A stretch of DNA of 28,011 nucleotides from Solicoccozyma terricola (taxonomy: Eukaryota; Basidiomycota; Tremellomycetes; Filobasidiales; Piskurozymaceae). The stretch covers positions 775,350 to 803,360 of the forward strand of contig BCLD01000009.1 of the NCBI GenBank assembly GCA_001600875.1, written 5' to 3'. Positions 9,641 through 20,057 of this stretch are shown here, piece by piece. The stretch's first letter is position 1; every line of letters begins with the position of its first letter. A program made the translations under genes and the position numbers. The notes beneath the pieces are model-generated. The model made no database searches. It had not been told where the DNA came from and saw nothing but the letters and a program-made list of their open reading frames with translations.

Positions 9641-12600
9641 ATGGCCACCATGGCATCCTCCGCCACTACTCGCTCCCAGTCTCCACTCGCTCTCACCACA
9701 GCCTTCCAACCGGGGCTGGTCCGCACCCTCACAACCACTTCCCAACTCCACGCTCACCTCGCATCCCTCACCGCTCGAGAATCAGAACTCACAGCCGCGC
9801 TCAACGACCTAGTGTCAAATCGTGATACTCTCGACTCGGCTGTCTCCCGTCTCCAATCTCTCATCCCTCGTATTCAAGAAATAGCCATAGAAGTCGATGG
9901 TAGACCTGCTCATCCGGGAATGAGAGCTCCATTCGGAGCGTGGACTGAGGGGAATCCACAGACTGATATGGAGATGGAACAACCTATAGGAGAAGAGGGT
10001 TTGGTTGATAGAGTTAGTAGAGTATGGGAGACTAGTGAGAGGGTAGGTGGGAAAGTTAGGAAATTGGATACAGAGGTTTCGAGGGTTAGGGATGCTGCGG
10101 AAAGGGTGACAGCTGTTCTGGAATTGAAGGTGGGTGTTATGGGTGGCTTCGCGATGGCATGGGGTTGCGACTCATTCATAGGACGATACAATTCATAAAG
10201 AACGCACTTCAATCGCTGAGAGAAGCAATACCAAAGCAAGACTGGGAACTTGCAACGAGATGTTGTAAGAGAGCGATGGATATTGAACAGGATGTTATAG
10301 AAGGAGCATTCGCAGCTCGGGTCGTCGTGAGTCCACGTAGCCGGGTCTCAGTATCGGAGTATATTTCCCCTCATCTTAATCTTTGTTTCGCTGCTTCATC
10401 AAAGCCATCATCTGAAAACCCTCTCCCACCACCCCAAGCTCTCTCCACACTCCGTTCACAACTCCTCGAGACGTTCAAGGAAGAATTCCAAAAAGCAGCA
10501 GATAGTAGAGATGAGCAGAGTACGAGTAGATTCTTCAAGTTGTTCCCTACCATTGGAGCCGAGGTGAGTACGCGCGGGCATAATGAATGGAGGAGGAAAC
10601 TGATGTACTGGAAACACAAAAAACAATCCAGGAGGAGGGATTAACGATTTATGGTGATTTCGTAGTCAATCTCGTTAAAGGCAGAAGTGGCAGTGGTGGA
10701 AAGCGTGGGTGTTTGATACAGAATGAACGGTACAGAATCCCACTGATTGACGTGCCGGGGATCCTTGACAGCATCATCACCCCATTATTACATCGCGCAT
10801 CTTACATCACTCCTCGAGTCAATTGCACTTATCATCGACCAACATCAATCTGTTGTGGACAAGTACTATGGGCAGGGGAGGATGAAGAATGTGGTGCGGA
10901 GGTTGCAAGGAGAGGGGGATAGGGTGGTTAGGAGTCTGGTGGAGGGATGGGAGGAGGAGAGGAGGGTCGGGCGACTTGTGAGTTCCGGTAGAATGCATGC
11001 AGCCGATCGAGCGTATCCGGACTGAGAGAGTCTGTCATCGCCAGATCTCTGAAACGAAACAATCGCAATTCCGATACCTCGAGACTCCAGTTCCTCAACA
11101 ACACTCGACATCCGCACTCTCCGCGCTCTCATCACAAGCACAACAGAACATTGCAGCTCTTCCTAGTGCTGCTTCATCTTTACTTTCCTCTTATGCTGGT
11201 GCACCGAAACGCGTAGAAGAGGCGCAGAGGGTTTCAGAAGAGAGGGAAGGACCTGATCCTAGAGATGTTGATAGGGTGTTGGGTGAGATGGTGGCGCTCA
11301 GTGGAAGATGGGCTCTGTATAGGCGATTCGTATCGAATCGTTTGACAGTGAGTTGGATATGGGTGATGCGGCGCCGGCGCCGAACTTGCAGCTCATGTTG
11401 GCTTCCCCCACAGGATGAAGAAGACCTTGAGCGTCACGCGAACGGACAAGATACAGGTCTCCATTTGAGGAACGTCGCGAGTCATCTTGCGATCGTCGAC
11501 TCGTCAGATGGCCAGCGTGCGATTGAAAACATGCTGAGGAGGTACTATGAACCGATGGAGGAGTGGTATTTGCGATCTAGTATCGAAAAGGTGAGTCCAA
11601 GGGAATTCTGAAGTGTACCGCGGCCATGCCGACCGACCATATTTGATCTTACAGGCGCACAAATTGGACATCCCCGACCTGTCCGTTCGGCCATACATAT
11701 CTTCAGCTGTCGACGACACATTCTACCTCCTGAAGCTCGTACTGAACCGCCTTCTATCCGCCGGAGCGATCAGCACGCTAAGCTCCATGCGTCAGAGTTT
11801 GACGCGGATCATTGAGCGGGACTATATTGGGGTCCTCCAGAAGAAAATGGAGGCGGTTTACCTGGGAGGAAGTACGGGGATCTCGTTGGTGAAAAAACAG
11901 GATGTGGAGAAGGAGAAGAGGGAGAAGGAGCTGGGGATGAGTTACAGCGTACGTAGCGTTGCGCAGTTGGGTCTCTGGAAAACCCAGCAAAACTGAACTT
12001 GTTTACGCTATCAGGTCCTGCTGAATGACCTCGACGTCTCGGCGCATTACATGGAGCGTCTCGTCGAGGACCTATTAGCGGGTCATGCCATTGGGCAATC
12101 GTTCCTCGATAGCGAGTACGAGACGGTCCGTGCTGAGCTCCAGTCGTTCACCGAGCTGTCGACTCGGATGCGGAATATTGCAAAGGTGTGTTGCGTTGCC
12201 GGGTTGGTCGTTGGTGATGATAGTCCTGATCCCATCCGCTTCCCCCCTCAGACCGGACTGGACCAGCTCTTCAACCAGCTCACCCGACCTCGTCTTCGCG
12301 CGCTCCTCGATGATTGCTACAAGGGCGTTTCATACGTACTCGATGAGGACGGGTACGCGGAGGCAGAGTTGCAGGATATCGTGAGGAAGCGATTTATTAA
12401 GGGATGGGAGCCGTTGGTAGAGGGTTACAAGGTGAAGAGGAGAGTTTGGGGAATGGCGGTTGAGGGATGGTCCTGACCCGACTCCCGCCCTCGTATCACA
12501 GGACGGTTTCACCGAATCCAACTTCCAGCTCTTCTTCTCGATGACCGTGGAAGTCCTCGTTCGGCCGTGGGAGAAGATGGTAATGGGTATGCGGTTCACT

Positions 12601-12975
12601 GAGGTGAGCGAGGCGGTGTAGTGTCTCTTCTCTGATCGATTTCACATCCCGCTCACACTTCTGGCTGATTCGTACAGCTTGGTGCTATCCGATTTGATCG
12701 CGATGTACGAGCGATAACCAACTTCCTCTCCACGCAATCGTCATTCGGAGGAGCGAGAGAGAAATTCACTCGATTGCAACAGATATCCACGTTGTTGAAT
12801 TTAGATGCGGTGCGTTTTGCTCCGGAGTGTTTGGGTGTACTGGAGCGGTGGTGCTGATGAGGGTAAATTTCTGCTCGGATAGGACGAAGACCCGGAAGAC
12901 TTTTATGGCAGTTCGGGTATCTCATGGCGGTTGTCGAAAGCGGAATTCAACATGATTGTGGGATTGCGTGCTTGA
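9641..12975 (+). CDS. COG4: Conserved oligomeric Golgi complex subunit 4
   Basis: Thirteen exons: 9641-10129, 10201-10326, 10405-10563, 10632-10704, 10772-10977, 11045-11347, 11414-11590, 11655-11948, 12015-12185, 12252-12431, 12502-12603, 12678-12809 and 12883-12975 (834 aa; the family is about 780-860). COG4 is a lobe-A subunit of the COG tether, which captures retrograde vesicles at the Golgi and engages SNAREs and Sly1. Support comes from the N-terminal coiled coil (residues about 35-165), the NALQSLREAI and DWELATRCCKRAMDI repeats, the LLESIALIIDQHQSVVDKYYG block and the C-terminal helical lobe ending WRLSKAEFNMIVGLRA. Most introns are 64-78 nt. Start: ATG 9641 is followed in frame by ATG 9650 in a GCCACC context, so the second may be the main start. 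Exon 2 starts after an AAAG acceptor at 10200. An alternative acceptor at 10191-10192 would break phase. Confidence 0.93.
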
Positions 12976-13564
12976 AGTTCGGATGCCGGTGGGTCAGGGA
13001 TATAGATATGGCAAGGATAGGTCGTCCTTCGTTAGAGGGTAGTAATGCTGTGGGGTCGGTAACTTTAGGTCGGGTGTAACACGTCGTCACATAGAGGTCA
13101 GATGGTCTTAAATTGTCGTATTAGGAGTGGGGTAGTCAATCCCTCATCATTGCGTCACGATGCCCATTGTACAGAGACTCGAATCGCGGTAGAGGACTCG
13201 TTTGATATAGGGAAGATTCGTTGATGGGAACAAGACGTTTGGTGCATTCCTCTGGGAACCTTGTGAACGATGCAAAACCAGAGGTAGAACCCAATCGTAA
13301 CCAGAGGTAGAACCCAATCGTCGAGAAAACGGCATAGCATGATAAATAAGAGGAAAAAAAATCCCCTCCATCCACTCTTAACAAAACATCCCTTCATGGA
13401 ATCAGACCACACGCTACGAATGTAAAGAAGACCAAATGAAACGAAAAAAAGATAAATTCCCAGTCCTGCTCCCTTCTTCTTTCCCCGTGGCGTTATGCGA
13501 ATTCAATCCGAGTGGTTGGAAAAGCGGTCGAGGTGATCTTCCCCAGTTTGACATGTTGATGCGT
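12976..13564. other. Convergent 3' region between COG4 and P1
   Basis: Both neighbours end here and no protein-like frame was found. The only structure seen is a perfect 23-nt tandem duplication (13276-13321). The reverse-strand frames at 13136-13412 are overlapping and without family character. Confidence 0.5.
13276..13321. repeat. Perfect 23-nt tandem duplication
   Basis: Two adjacent identical copies of a 23-nt unit (13276-13298 and 13299-13321) begin AACCAGAGGTAG and end CCCAATCGT. They lie in the 3' flank shared by COG4 and P1. Replication slippage is the likely cause. Confidence 0.9.
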
Positions 13565-14402
13565 TTAATCGAACAGACCGAAACCCATGTCGTCATCGGA
13601 CTATAAGGAAACAGGGAAGGAAGAAAGAAGGAGTCAGTTTGGGTATTCTCTCTGTCATCTTGCTTCTCTTTTCCTGCCTCCCTACACTCAGTCACAAAAA
13701 CTCACCTCCTCCTTAGCCTCGACCTTCTCCTCCTCAGCGGCAGCAGCAGGAGCAGAAGCATCACCACCTGAAACGGCAGCAGCTGCACCGCCTGATGGGC
13801 CGGCTGCTGGGGCACCTGTTTGTGAGGAAACGGTGGAGTGGTGGTGGATGGTGGTGGTGTTAGGTGGTGGTGGTGGACATTGAAGTGAGAAGGGAGGATA
13901 GAAAAGAAGGAAATGAAAAGGGAATTAGTGATCAACGTTGTAAGGTAGTATTCTCTTCCTGCATTCTCTGCTAGACTCGGTGTCGACTACGTCGCGCGTG
14001 TCACACACTCTCCGGCTCTCCTCATCTCTCCTCATTCGAGCGTTGACTCACCACCACCGGCACCAACGTTGGTCAACATGTCCTTGACATCCTTGCCCTC
14101 CAAAGCCTTTGCCAACAAAGACGCCCAAATTGGCTCAACATCAATCTTTGCGGCCGAGGTCAATGCGAGGATAGCATCCTGAGTGACGGCGATACCCTCA
14201 TCGGCGAGGATGAGAGCCGCGTAGGTGGTTGCGAGTTCAACAGTCTTGGAAGCCTGTATGTTGCGGGGAAACGTGAAACAAAGGTTGGTGAATTTTTCCA
14301 GTTTTGCGAGTTAAACGTAGCGAGTCGCGGGAAAGTCGGGCAGGACGGAACTGTCAGTACGGGTATTGCAGAACGATGAGCTGTAGAGGTGTTACTGACC
14401 AT
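13565..14402 (-). CDS. RPP1: 60S acidic ribosomal stalk protein P1
   Basis: Exons are 14400-14402, 14052-14253, 13706-13815 and 13565-13600 (116 aa). P1 pairs with P2 on uL10 in the lateral stalk that recruits translational GTPases. The N-terminal helical dimerisation domain reads [20 protein letters not shown] and [20 protein letters not shown]. It is followed by the LTNVGAGGG hinge, an Ala/Pro/Gly-rich flexible region, an acidic [10 protein letters not shown] stretch and the conserved tail [11 protein letters not shown]. The first coding exon holds only the ATG, with GTCAGT directly after it; the next exon starts GCT TCC AAG. Introns are 146, 236 and 105 nt, longer than in COG4. The gene is divergent from RPL7, another large-subunit protein, suggesting shared control. 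Confidence 0.94.
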
Positions 14403-14733
14403 TGCAAATAAGCTGTGTGTATGAGGATGATTTGTGTGAGCAGGAAGGCAGTATAGGACGATGTATGGGTGATGGAGGGGAGGGGGGGAGGGCTGGCAAG
14501 CGAATGACACGTGACACACTCTGCCTCGCCCCCTGGCGCCACCCCGAAGCGCATGTGGACGCGCTTGCTCCTTATCGCCGACGGGCCGATGACACGGACA
14601 CGGACAACTGGCATCCCATGTCCGCGGTTAATTTGCACAGAAGCCCCCCACCCCCCTGCATCGACGTATACGGACACCGTTTGGCCTTGCTTTCTCTTCT
14701 TACTCAACAATCATCAACAATCATCAAAAAAAA
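14403..14733. promoter_or_regulatory. Bidirectional promoter P1/RPL7 with CACGTG
   Basis: This 331-bp region lies between two divergent ribosomal protein start codons. It contains CACGTG at 14508-14513 (within GACACGTGACAC) and short C runs at 14644-14656. An A-rich leader with repeated CAATCATCAA precedes the RPL7 ATG. Co-regulation of the pair is inferred. Confidence 0.55.
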
Positions 14734-16503
14734 ATGGCTCCATCTACTTCCACCGCCACTGTGGAGCACATCGCCGTTCCGGAGACGTTGTTGAAGAAGA
14801 GGAGGCAGAATGACAAGGCAAGGGAGGAGAAGTTGGCAAAGGCTACCGAGGCAAGGAAGGTGAGTGACTGATATTCCATCAGTGGAACGAGCGAAGGATA
14901 TTATTATTGCTGGGCGAGCATGCGATTTCCCGAGCGTCAGCGAGCATGTTGCTTGTTGAGCGGAGCGCGGCATATCGTCCTACACGAGGGCATCGACTGC
15001 TACTCTATTCCCGAGCGCAACGAACACTCATTTCGTCGCGGAGCAAATGGCATTGTCCTGCGTGTTCGTAGTGAGCAATCGTCTGTTCGTGAACATGGCG
15101 AGCAATACTGTTTGCCTTCCGCCACTGTATCGAGCTATGCTCCTCTGCTTAGGCACGACTCGGGAATGGGCAAAGAAGCCAAATGAAAAAATTGAAAAAA
15201 AAAAATTAAGGAAAAAAAAGAAAAACACCATAACACATGGACACACACAATGATGCAAAACAATCCGACTCTACCAAGTCGTTGATCGGCTAGTCATTGA
15301 GCCTCAGAAACTCGATGATGATGATGCTGTACTAGTTAACTATCTTTCGGGGCTGAATAGTTGTGTTGATGTGGAGATTGGGTGGATAGGGGTTGGGTCG
15401 GGATGTTGAGATGATGGGGGGGTTTGAGCCGCATACTGACGATTGCCTTCTCTTCTCATTTTCTTCTCTCTCTCCTATCCCTCACTCGCTACGCTCACTC
15501 GACCAGGCCCGCAAAGACGCCCGCAAGGTCATCTTCAAGCGAGCCGACCAATACGTCAAGGAATACCTTAACAAAGAGAAGGAGGAGATCAGGTTGAAGC
15601 GAGAAGCCCGTGCCACCGGTGACTTCTACGTCCCAGGCCAGCCAAAGGTCTACTTCGTCGTCAGGATCAAGGGGTGAGTGGAATCGATATACTGGAATGG
15701 GTTGAGCCGTTCCATAAACCCTTTTGTTGTTTTTCCCCCTCCCTTAGTATCTCCAAGATCTCCCCCAAGCCCCGCAAGATCCTACAGCTCCTCCGTCTTC
15801 TCCAGATCAACAACGGTGTCTTCGTTCGTGTGACAAAGGCCACTCAACAGATGCTTCGTCTCGTCGAACCATACATCACCTACGGGTGAGTAGTCGTTCG
15901 GTTCGATCCTGTTGCAAAACAGAGGAGAATAGAGAGTTGATTACATCGTGTGTCGTCCGATTCTTTTTCTTCCCTTTTCCTTCTTCCTCGTGTGTGTTCC
16001 TCCCCGACCTCGCAAAATCTGACATCACAGTGCACCAAACATCAAGGCTATCAAGGAGCTCATCTACAAGAGGGGTTACGCCAAGATTGACGGTCAGAGG
16101 ATCCCAATCACTGACAACTCGGTCATCGAGAAGAAATTGGGTGCCCACGGTATCATCTGTATGTATTTGATTTCGCAGTCGCCCGTTTGTTGCTGGCACT
16201 GACCCCACCTTCGTCTCTTTACCTTTGCTCGCTTCTCTCGTTTCCTCGTTTCTCTCTTTTTCTCTGTCCACTTCGTATTGCTTCGCTCGACTTGGCTCGA
16301 TTCTCGCAGGCATGGAAGACCTCGTTCACGAGATCGCCACCTGTGGCCCCAACTTCAAGCAAGCCACCACCTTCCTCTGGCCATTCAAGCTCTCCAACCC
16401 AACTGGCGGATGGAGGCCTAGAAAGTTCATTGGTTACGTCGAGGGAGGTGATGCTGGTGATAGGGAGGAGAACATGTCCAAGCTCATCCATCAAATGGTT
16501 TAA
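14734..16503 (+). CDS. RPL7: 60S ribosomal protein L7 (uL30)
   Basis: Exons are 14734-14859, 15507-15673, 15748-15885, 16031-16158 and 16310-16503 (250 aa, the usual length). uL30 binds 25S rRNA in the large subunit. The eukaryote-specific basic N-terminal helix ([32 protein letters not shown]) is followed by the uL30 core: [60 protein letters not shown] and [12 protein letters not shown]. It ends [10 protein letters not shown]. The start has an A-rich context (eight A before ATGGCT). Intron 1 is 647 nt, by far the longest of this gene, and contains a candidate box C/D snoRNA. Yeast RPL7 introns are known snoRNA hosts. Introns 3 and 4 (145 and 151 nt) are pyrimidine-rich and show no snoRNA boxes. 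Confidence 0.96.
15245..15366 (+). ncRNA. Candidate intronic box C/D snoRNA (snR39/snR59/snR39b-like)
   Basis: It lies in RPL7 intron 1. D box CTGA is at 15353-15356. Upstream boxes are AUGAUGC at 15250-15256 (C, one mismatch) and a perfect AUGAUGA at 15315-15321 (C', or C in a shorter model). The terminal stem ACACAA (15245-15250) pairs with UUGUGU (15361-15366); in the short model AACU (15309-15312) pairs with AGUU (15359-15362). The guide 15339-15351, ending one nt before D, can pair for 13 positions (one G-U) with the 25S rRNA segment CCCGAAAGAUGGU. The fifth nt upstream of D faces the G of CCCG, corresponding by my recollection to yeast Gm805. Yeast snR39 and snR59 sit in RPL7A/B introns and modify A807, two nt away. 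Ends and D' box are not resolved. Confidence 0.68.
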
Positions 16504-17162
16504 AACTAAAAAAAGAGAAGGCCGTTCCGGGTTTTCGATCTCTTCGTTTGGGGGATGTATACCGGTTTTCCAGACTCTTTTTTTATTTTTATTTGATGTT
16601 ATGATCTTTTACTTGATTGATGCGGCTGGCCCATTCCATCTAAACGACCAAACCTTGGAAGCTCACCATCTACTTGATACCAAACCTTGGTCTGCGTATG
16701 AATGTTTTCGACGACTGCCGTAACACACAGCCGAGTGAGAATATCATGGTAGACCTACGCTCCCATTGCATCGTCTTTTTTTTTTTGGCCGCTTTGCCTT
16801 GCTCGTTCATTTGGGCGCTCCGAAGTCGATACCCAGTATCACGACATTGCAACGTCGGGTCTGGACGTCCACCCCGGTCGTCGCCTAAAACTGAGAAAGG
16901 ATACCGCTGAGGATGCTCATTGTTTGGTCTACCAATCAATCGGATCGAGTATCTCGGATCGTAGGGGTTGTTTGATGAGGTACGTCTAAAGTCAACCTTT
17001 TAACTGTCCTTGCTGTGGGAATTGCATATCATCCTCTAGCTCCCTTTCGTTACAAAAAATCTCTGTCTTTCTGGATGATACCCCACTTCATTGAATACCT
17101 TCTATTACGTCCACCCCTTTTCCCATCCCTTTTGATTTGTCCCTTCTTCCCGTTCCATTATC
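16504..17162. other. Convergent 3' region between RPL7 and the MIC12-like gene
   Basis: This region contains the 3' flanks of both genes, with a few T runs (16577-16594, 16778-16787). Short open frames occur on both strands without family-like sequence or supporting splice sites. No RNA gene or repeat was recognised. Confidence 0.5.
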
Positions 17163-17806
17163 TCAAACCAATCTCTTCCTTCCATCATCAACAACCTTAT
17201 CCACTTCACTCCCAGACTTGCCATCGAAAAACACCTCTGCTCCCAACTCTGAACCAGGATCAACTAACCCTTCTCCACTATCCAATTTCTCCAACTTTCT
17301 CTCCACTTTCTTTTCAAACCCTATCAATCGATCTGTGATGACGGAACTTGCCATCGTGGATATCGTTGTTATTCCATGTGTGAGAGTATCGATGTTGGAT
17401 GTTTCGAGAGAATGAACGAGTGATGAAAGTGTGTTGTTCCATCTTGATGCGAGGAGGGAAGAGAGGGGTTCGCGTGATGGTGTGGGTGGTGGAGGTGTGG
17501 GTATGTAGATTGAGGATGATGCGGATGAGTGGGTTAATTGAGTTGAAATAGTGTGTAATCTGGATGAGGTAGAATGAGTGACGTGGAACTTGGAAGGCAG
17601 ATATGGAAAGAACGACTGACTGTGATCGAATGAATGAAGTACGATCTGAGATAGTCTGTGAGATAGTGTAATAGACCTTTTGGGGAGGCGGGGGCGGGGC
17701 GGAAGACGCGGTTGTTTTAGGATCAGATGTGTGTGATGAGCGCTGGATGACTTACTGCTGCGCCTACCAGACCGCCTAGTGCTGGACCGAGGACGAGGGC
17801 TGCCAT
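17163..17806 (-). CDS. Small membrane protein, possible MICOS subunit MIC12/AIM5-like
   Basis: The model is exon 17756-17806 joined to 17163-17645 by a 110-nt GTAAGT intron, giving 177 aa in continuous phase. Residues 1-22 form a single hydrophobic, Gly-rich segment with GxxxG-type spacing (LGPALGGLVGAAIVL). A Ser/Thr-rich region and a Pro-rich spacer (IPTPPPPTP) follow. The motif SLLASRWNNTLSSLVHSLET recalls the RWN...V segment of fungal Mic12. A charged, partly coiled C-terminus comes last (GFEKKVERKLEKLDSG). Mic12 is an inner-membrane cristae-junction protein with one N-terminal membrane span. The family diverges fast, so the assignment is tentative; an unrelated single-span protein is possible. 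An alternative acceptor near 17660 would break phase. The gene is divergent from GPN1. Confidence 0.6.
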
Positions 17807-18013
17807 GGTGAGATGGTTGTGGATGGTTGTGGATGGATGTGGATGGATGTGGATGATGGTGGTGGATGATGGTGGTTTGACTGTGAATGTGCGATCACGT
17901 GTTGCTGGAAATAGTTGCAACCTCCCGAGTTGGATTTCAATCACCCACACCCACACATCCATACATCCATACATACATCCAACACACACAGTCTCCACTC
18001 CACAACAGCAACC
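17807..18013. promoter_or_regulatory. Bidirectional promoter MIC12-like/GPN1 with CACGTG
   Basis: This 207-bp gap separates two divergent start codons. CACGTG lies at 17896-17901 (within GATCACGTGTTG). Short GGATGT/GGTTGT repeats flank it on the left and CATACATC/CACAC repeats on the right, probably leader sequence for each gene. Confidence 0.5.
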
Positions 18014-19863
18014 ATGGACACTCAACCTCCCGTCCCACCAGCATCGACCAGTACTTCCCTTCCAGCTCCGGCAGATCCACCCACTCCACCTCATAAACCA
18101 GTCGCCATCATATGCATTGGCATGGCAGGATCGGTAAGCGCAATACATCCTTCTTACGTATATATCTACCTCCTTTCTAACCCGACTCTCCTTCTCCCAC
18201 CAACCCACCAGGGCAAGACAACTCTCTTGCAACGTCTAAACTCCCACCTCCATACGAAACAAACACCACCATACATCCTAAACCTAGATCCAGCAGTCAC
18301 TTCACTCCCGTATACGGCTAACATTGATATCAGAGATACAATCGATTATAAACAAGTAATGGAATCGTATAATCTAGGCCCGAATGGTGGGATTTTGACG
18401 GCTTTGAATTTGTTTACGACGAAATTCGATCAAGTGTTGGATATTTTGGAGAAGAGGAGTGAGAGTGTTGAGTGGGTTGTCGTTTTCATTCCTTTTTGTC
18501 TCACGCCTTGATACGAAGCAAAACCACTGACGAAAGAAAATCTATAACCCATCATCGGAAACCCCCCTTACGCCGCATACACAGTCATATCTTGATAGAT
18601 ACACCTGGTCAAATCGAGATCTTCACATGGTCGGCTTCAGGATCAATAATCACAGAAGCAATCGCATCATCGATCCCAACTGTCATTGCATATGTAATTG
18701 ATACACCACGAACGGTATCCCCAGCAACGTTCATGAGTAATATGTTGTATGCGTGTTCGTGAGTTTGTTTTTCAGATCTCCTTTTTGTTCTTGTTCTGGG
18801 TGGTGGGTGTACATGATTTCGCTGAATACTTCCCGTTTCTCCAACCCCACACGGGTCGTTAGAATATTATACAAAACCAGACTCCCATTCATCCTCGTCT
18901 TCAATAAAATCGATGCACAATCACACGATTTCGCATTAACATGGATGACAGATTTCGAAGTCTTTCAAAAAGCATTACATTCGCCAGCTTCACATATTAA
19001 TGGTGAACCATCATATATGAATTCATTAACATCATCAATGTGTCTCGTACTTGATGAATTTTATTCACATTTGAAAACGGTGGGTGTAAGTGCGATGACG
19101 GGGGAAGGTATCGATGGGTTTTTCGAAGCCGTAGAAGAAGCGAGAGGGGAATGGGAGAGGGATTATAAACCGGAATTGGAAAGAGTAGCTAAATTGAGGG
19201 TGAGTTGTTAGAAACGACTCGACGCTGTTGTTTCTCTTCGGTGGTTGACTAAGTGCTGATTGAGATTTTCATTCTACAATGACTTCTTTTCCCCTTGCAT
19301 TTGCAATTACGGTGGCAACCCCCGCAGGCTGATCAAAGGGAAGCAGATAAAGCTGAACAACTAGCTCGATTAATGAAGGATATGCAAACTCCTGGTGCGA
19401 GTAGTTCATCAGGGTCAGCTTTGAATCGGGCTCGTGGTGGAACGGGTGATAATCCATTCGGACCGCATGCAAGGAATGACAGAGAGGATGCGTGAGTTTC
19501 GTTGGAGTGTGGAGTGGAGAGGTGGGGTTTCGCTGATTTAGGGAGGGTTACACTTGCGTTTGTGAATTTAGGCATTATGATGAGGAAGGAAGTGAGGAAG
19601 ATGAGGATGAGGATGAGGATGAAGAGGATGATATGGAGAATGACGACGAGTTCGGTCCGGATGCGGAGATTGGTGAGTGCGGGGGTTTCAGAATCCTGGA
19701 CCTTTTGTTTTTTTTTGGTTTCCTGATCGCCGTTTTCTTTCCGATAATCATTGCAGAACGACCATTCCCGGGACAGAGAACGGCAGCACCTAGTGCAGGT
19801 GGGGCGGCGGGCGATCGTACATCCGGTTGGCAAGATGGTGCGAGTTGGCCACGACCGAGTTGA
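18014..19863 (+). CDS. GPN1: GPN-loop GTPase 1 (Npa3/XAB1 family)
   Basis: Exons are 18014-18133, 18212-18471, 18585-18758, 18863-19199, 19328-19491, 19572-19672 and 19757-19863 (420 aa). GPN1/Npa3 is an essential GTPase that acts as an RNA polymerase II assembly and nuclear-import factor, working with GPN2/GPN3. Visible motifs are the P-loop GMAGSGKT (36-43), the family-defining GPN triplet in [16 protein letters not shown] (96-98), G3 DTPGQIE (132-138) with EIFTWSASG, and G4 NKID (199-202). The C-terminal tail is helical ([17 protein letters not shown]) and then strongly acidic (runs of E and D around exon 6), as in Npa3. An extra Pro/Ser-rich leader of about 30 aa precedes the GTPase domain. 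An in-frame upstream ATG at 17915 lies in the leader repeats; 18014 has the context ACCATGG. Intron 2 (18472-18584) places Asp before HILIDTPGQ. Confidence 0.94.
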
Positions 19864-20057
19864 AGAGGGATGACAATGATGTACATGGAGGAGTTTGGGG
19901 AATTTGATATTTCTATAACGTATCACAACGTTGTCATTTGCGTTCAAAAGTCGGCATACATGAAATCCCCCTCGAACCAAGAAGTACGTTCACAAACAAA
20001 ATAAAAACGTAACGTGAAGATGCAAGTGTTCGTGTCCCCCGCGCCGCCCCCACCCTC

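Noticed and set aside
10193..10200. COG4 exon 2 starting after TAG at 10191-10192
   Set aside because: That acceptor puts the conserved NALQSLREAI segment out of frame. The AAAG acceptor at 10200 keeps phase 0.
15315..15356. Very short (42 nt) stand-alone C/D RNA model
   Set aside because: It has good boxes and an AACU/AGUU stem but is shorter than known eukaryotic C/D snoRNAs. It is kept only as an alternative inside the longer candidate.
17723..18232. 169-codon minus-strand frame across the MIC12-like/GPN1 promoter
   Set aside because: Only its last part (from ATG 17806) is the MIC12-like first exon. The upstream part translates promoter repeats and the antisense of GPN1.
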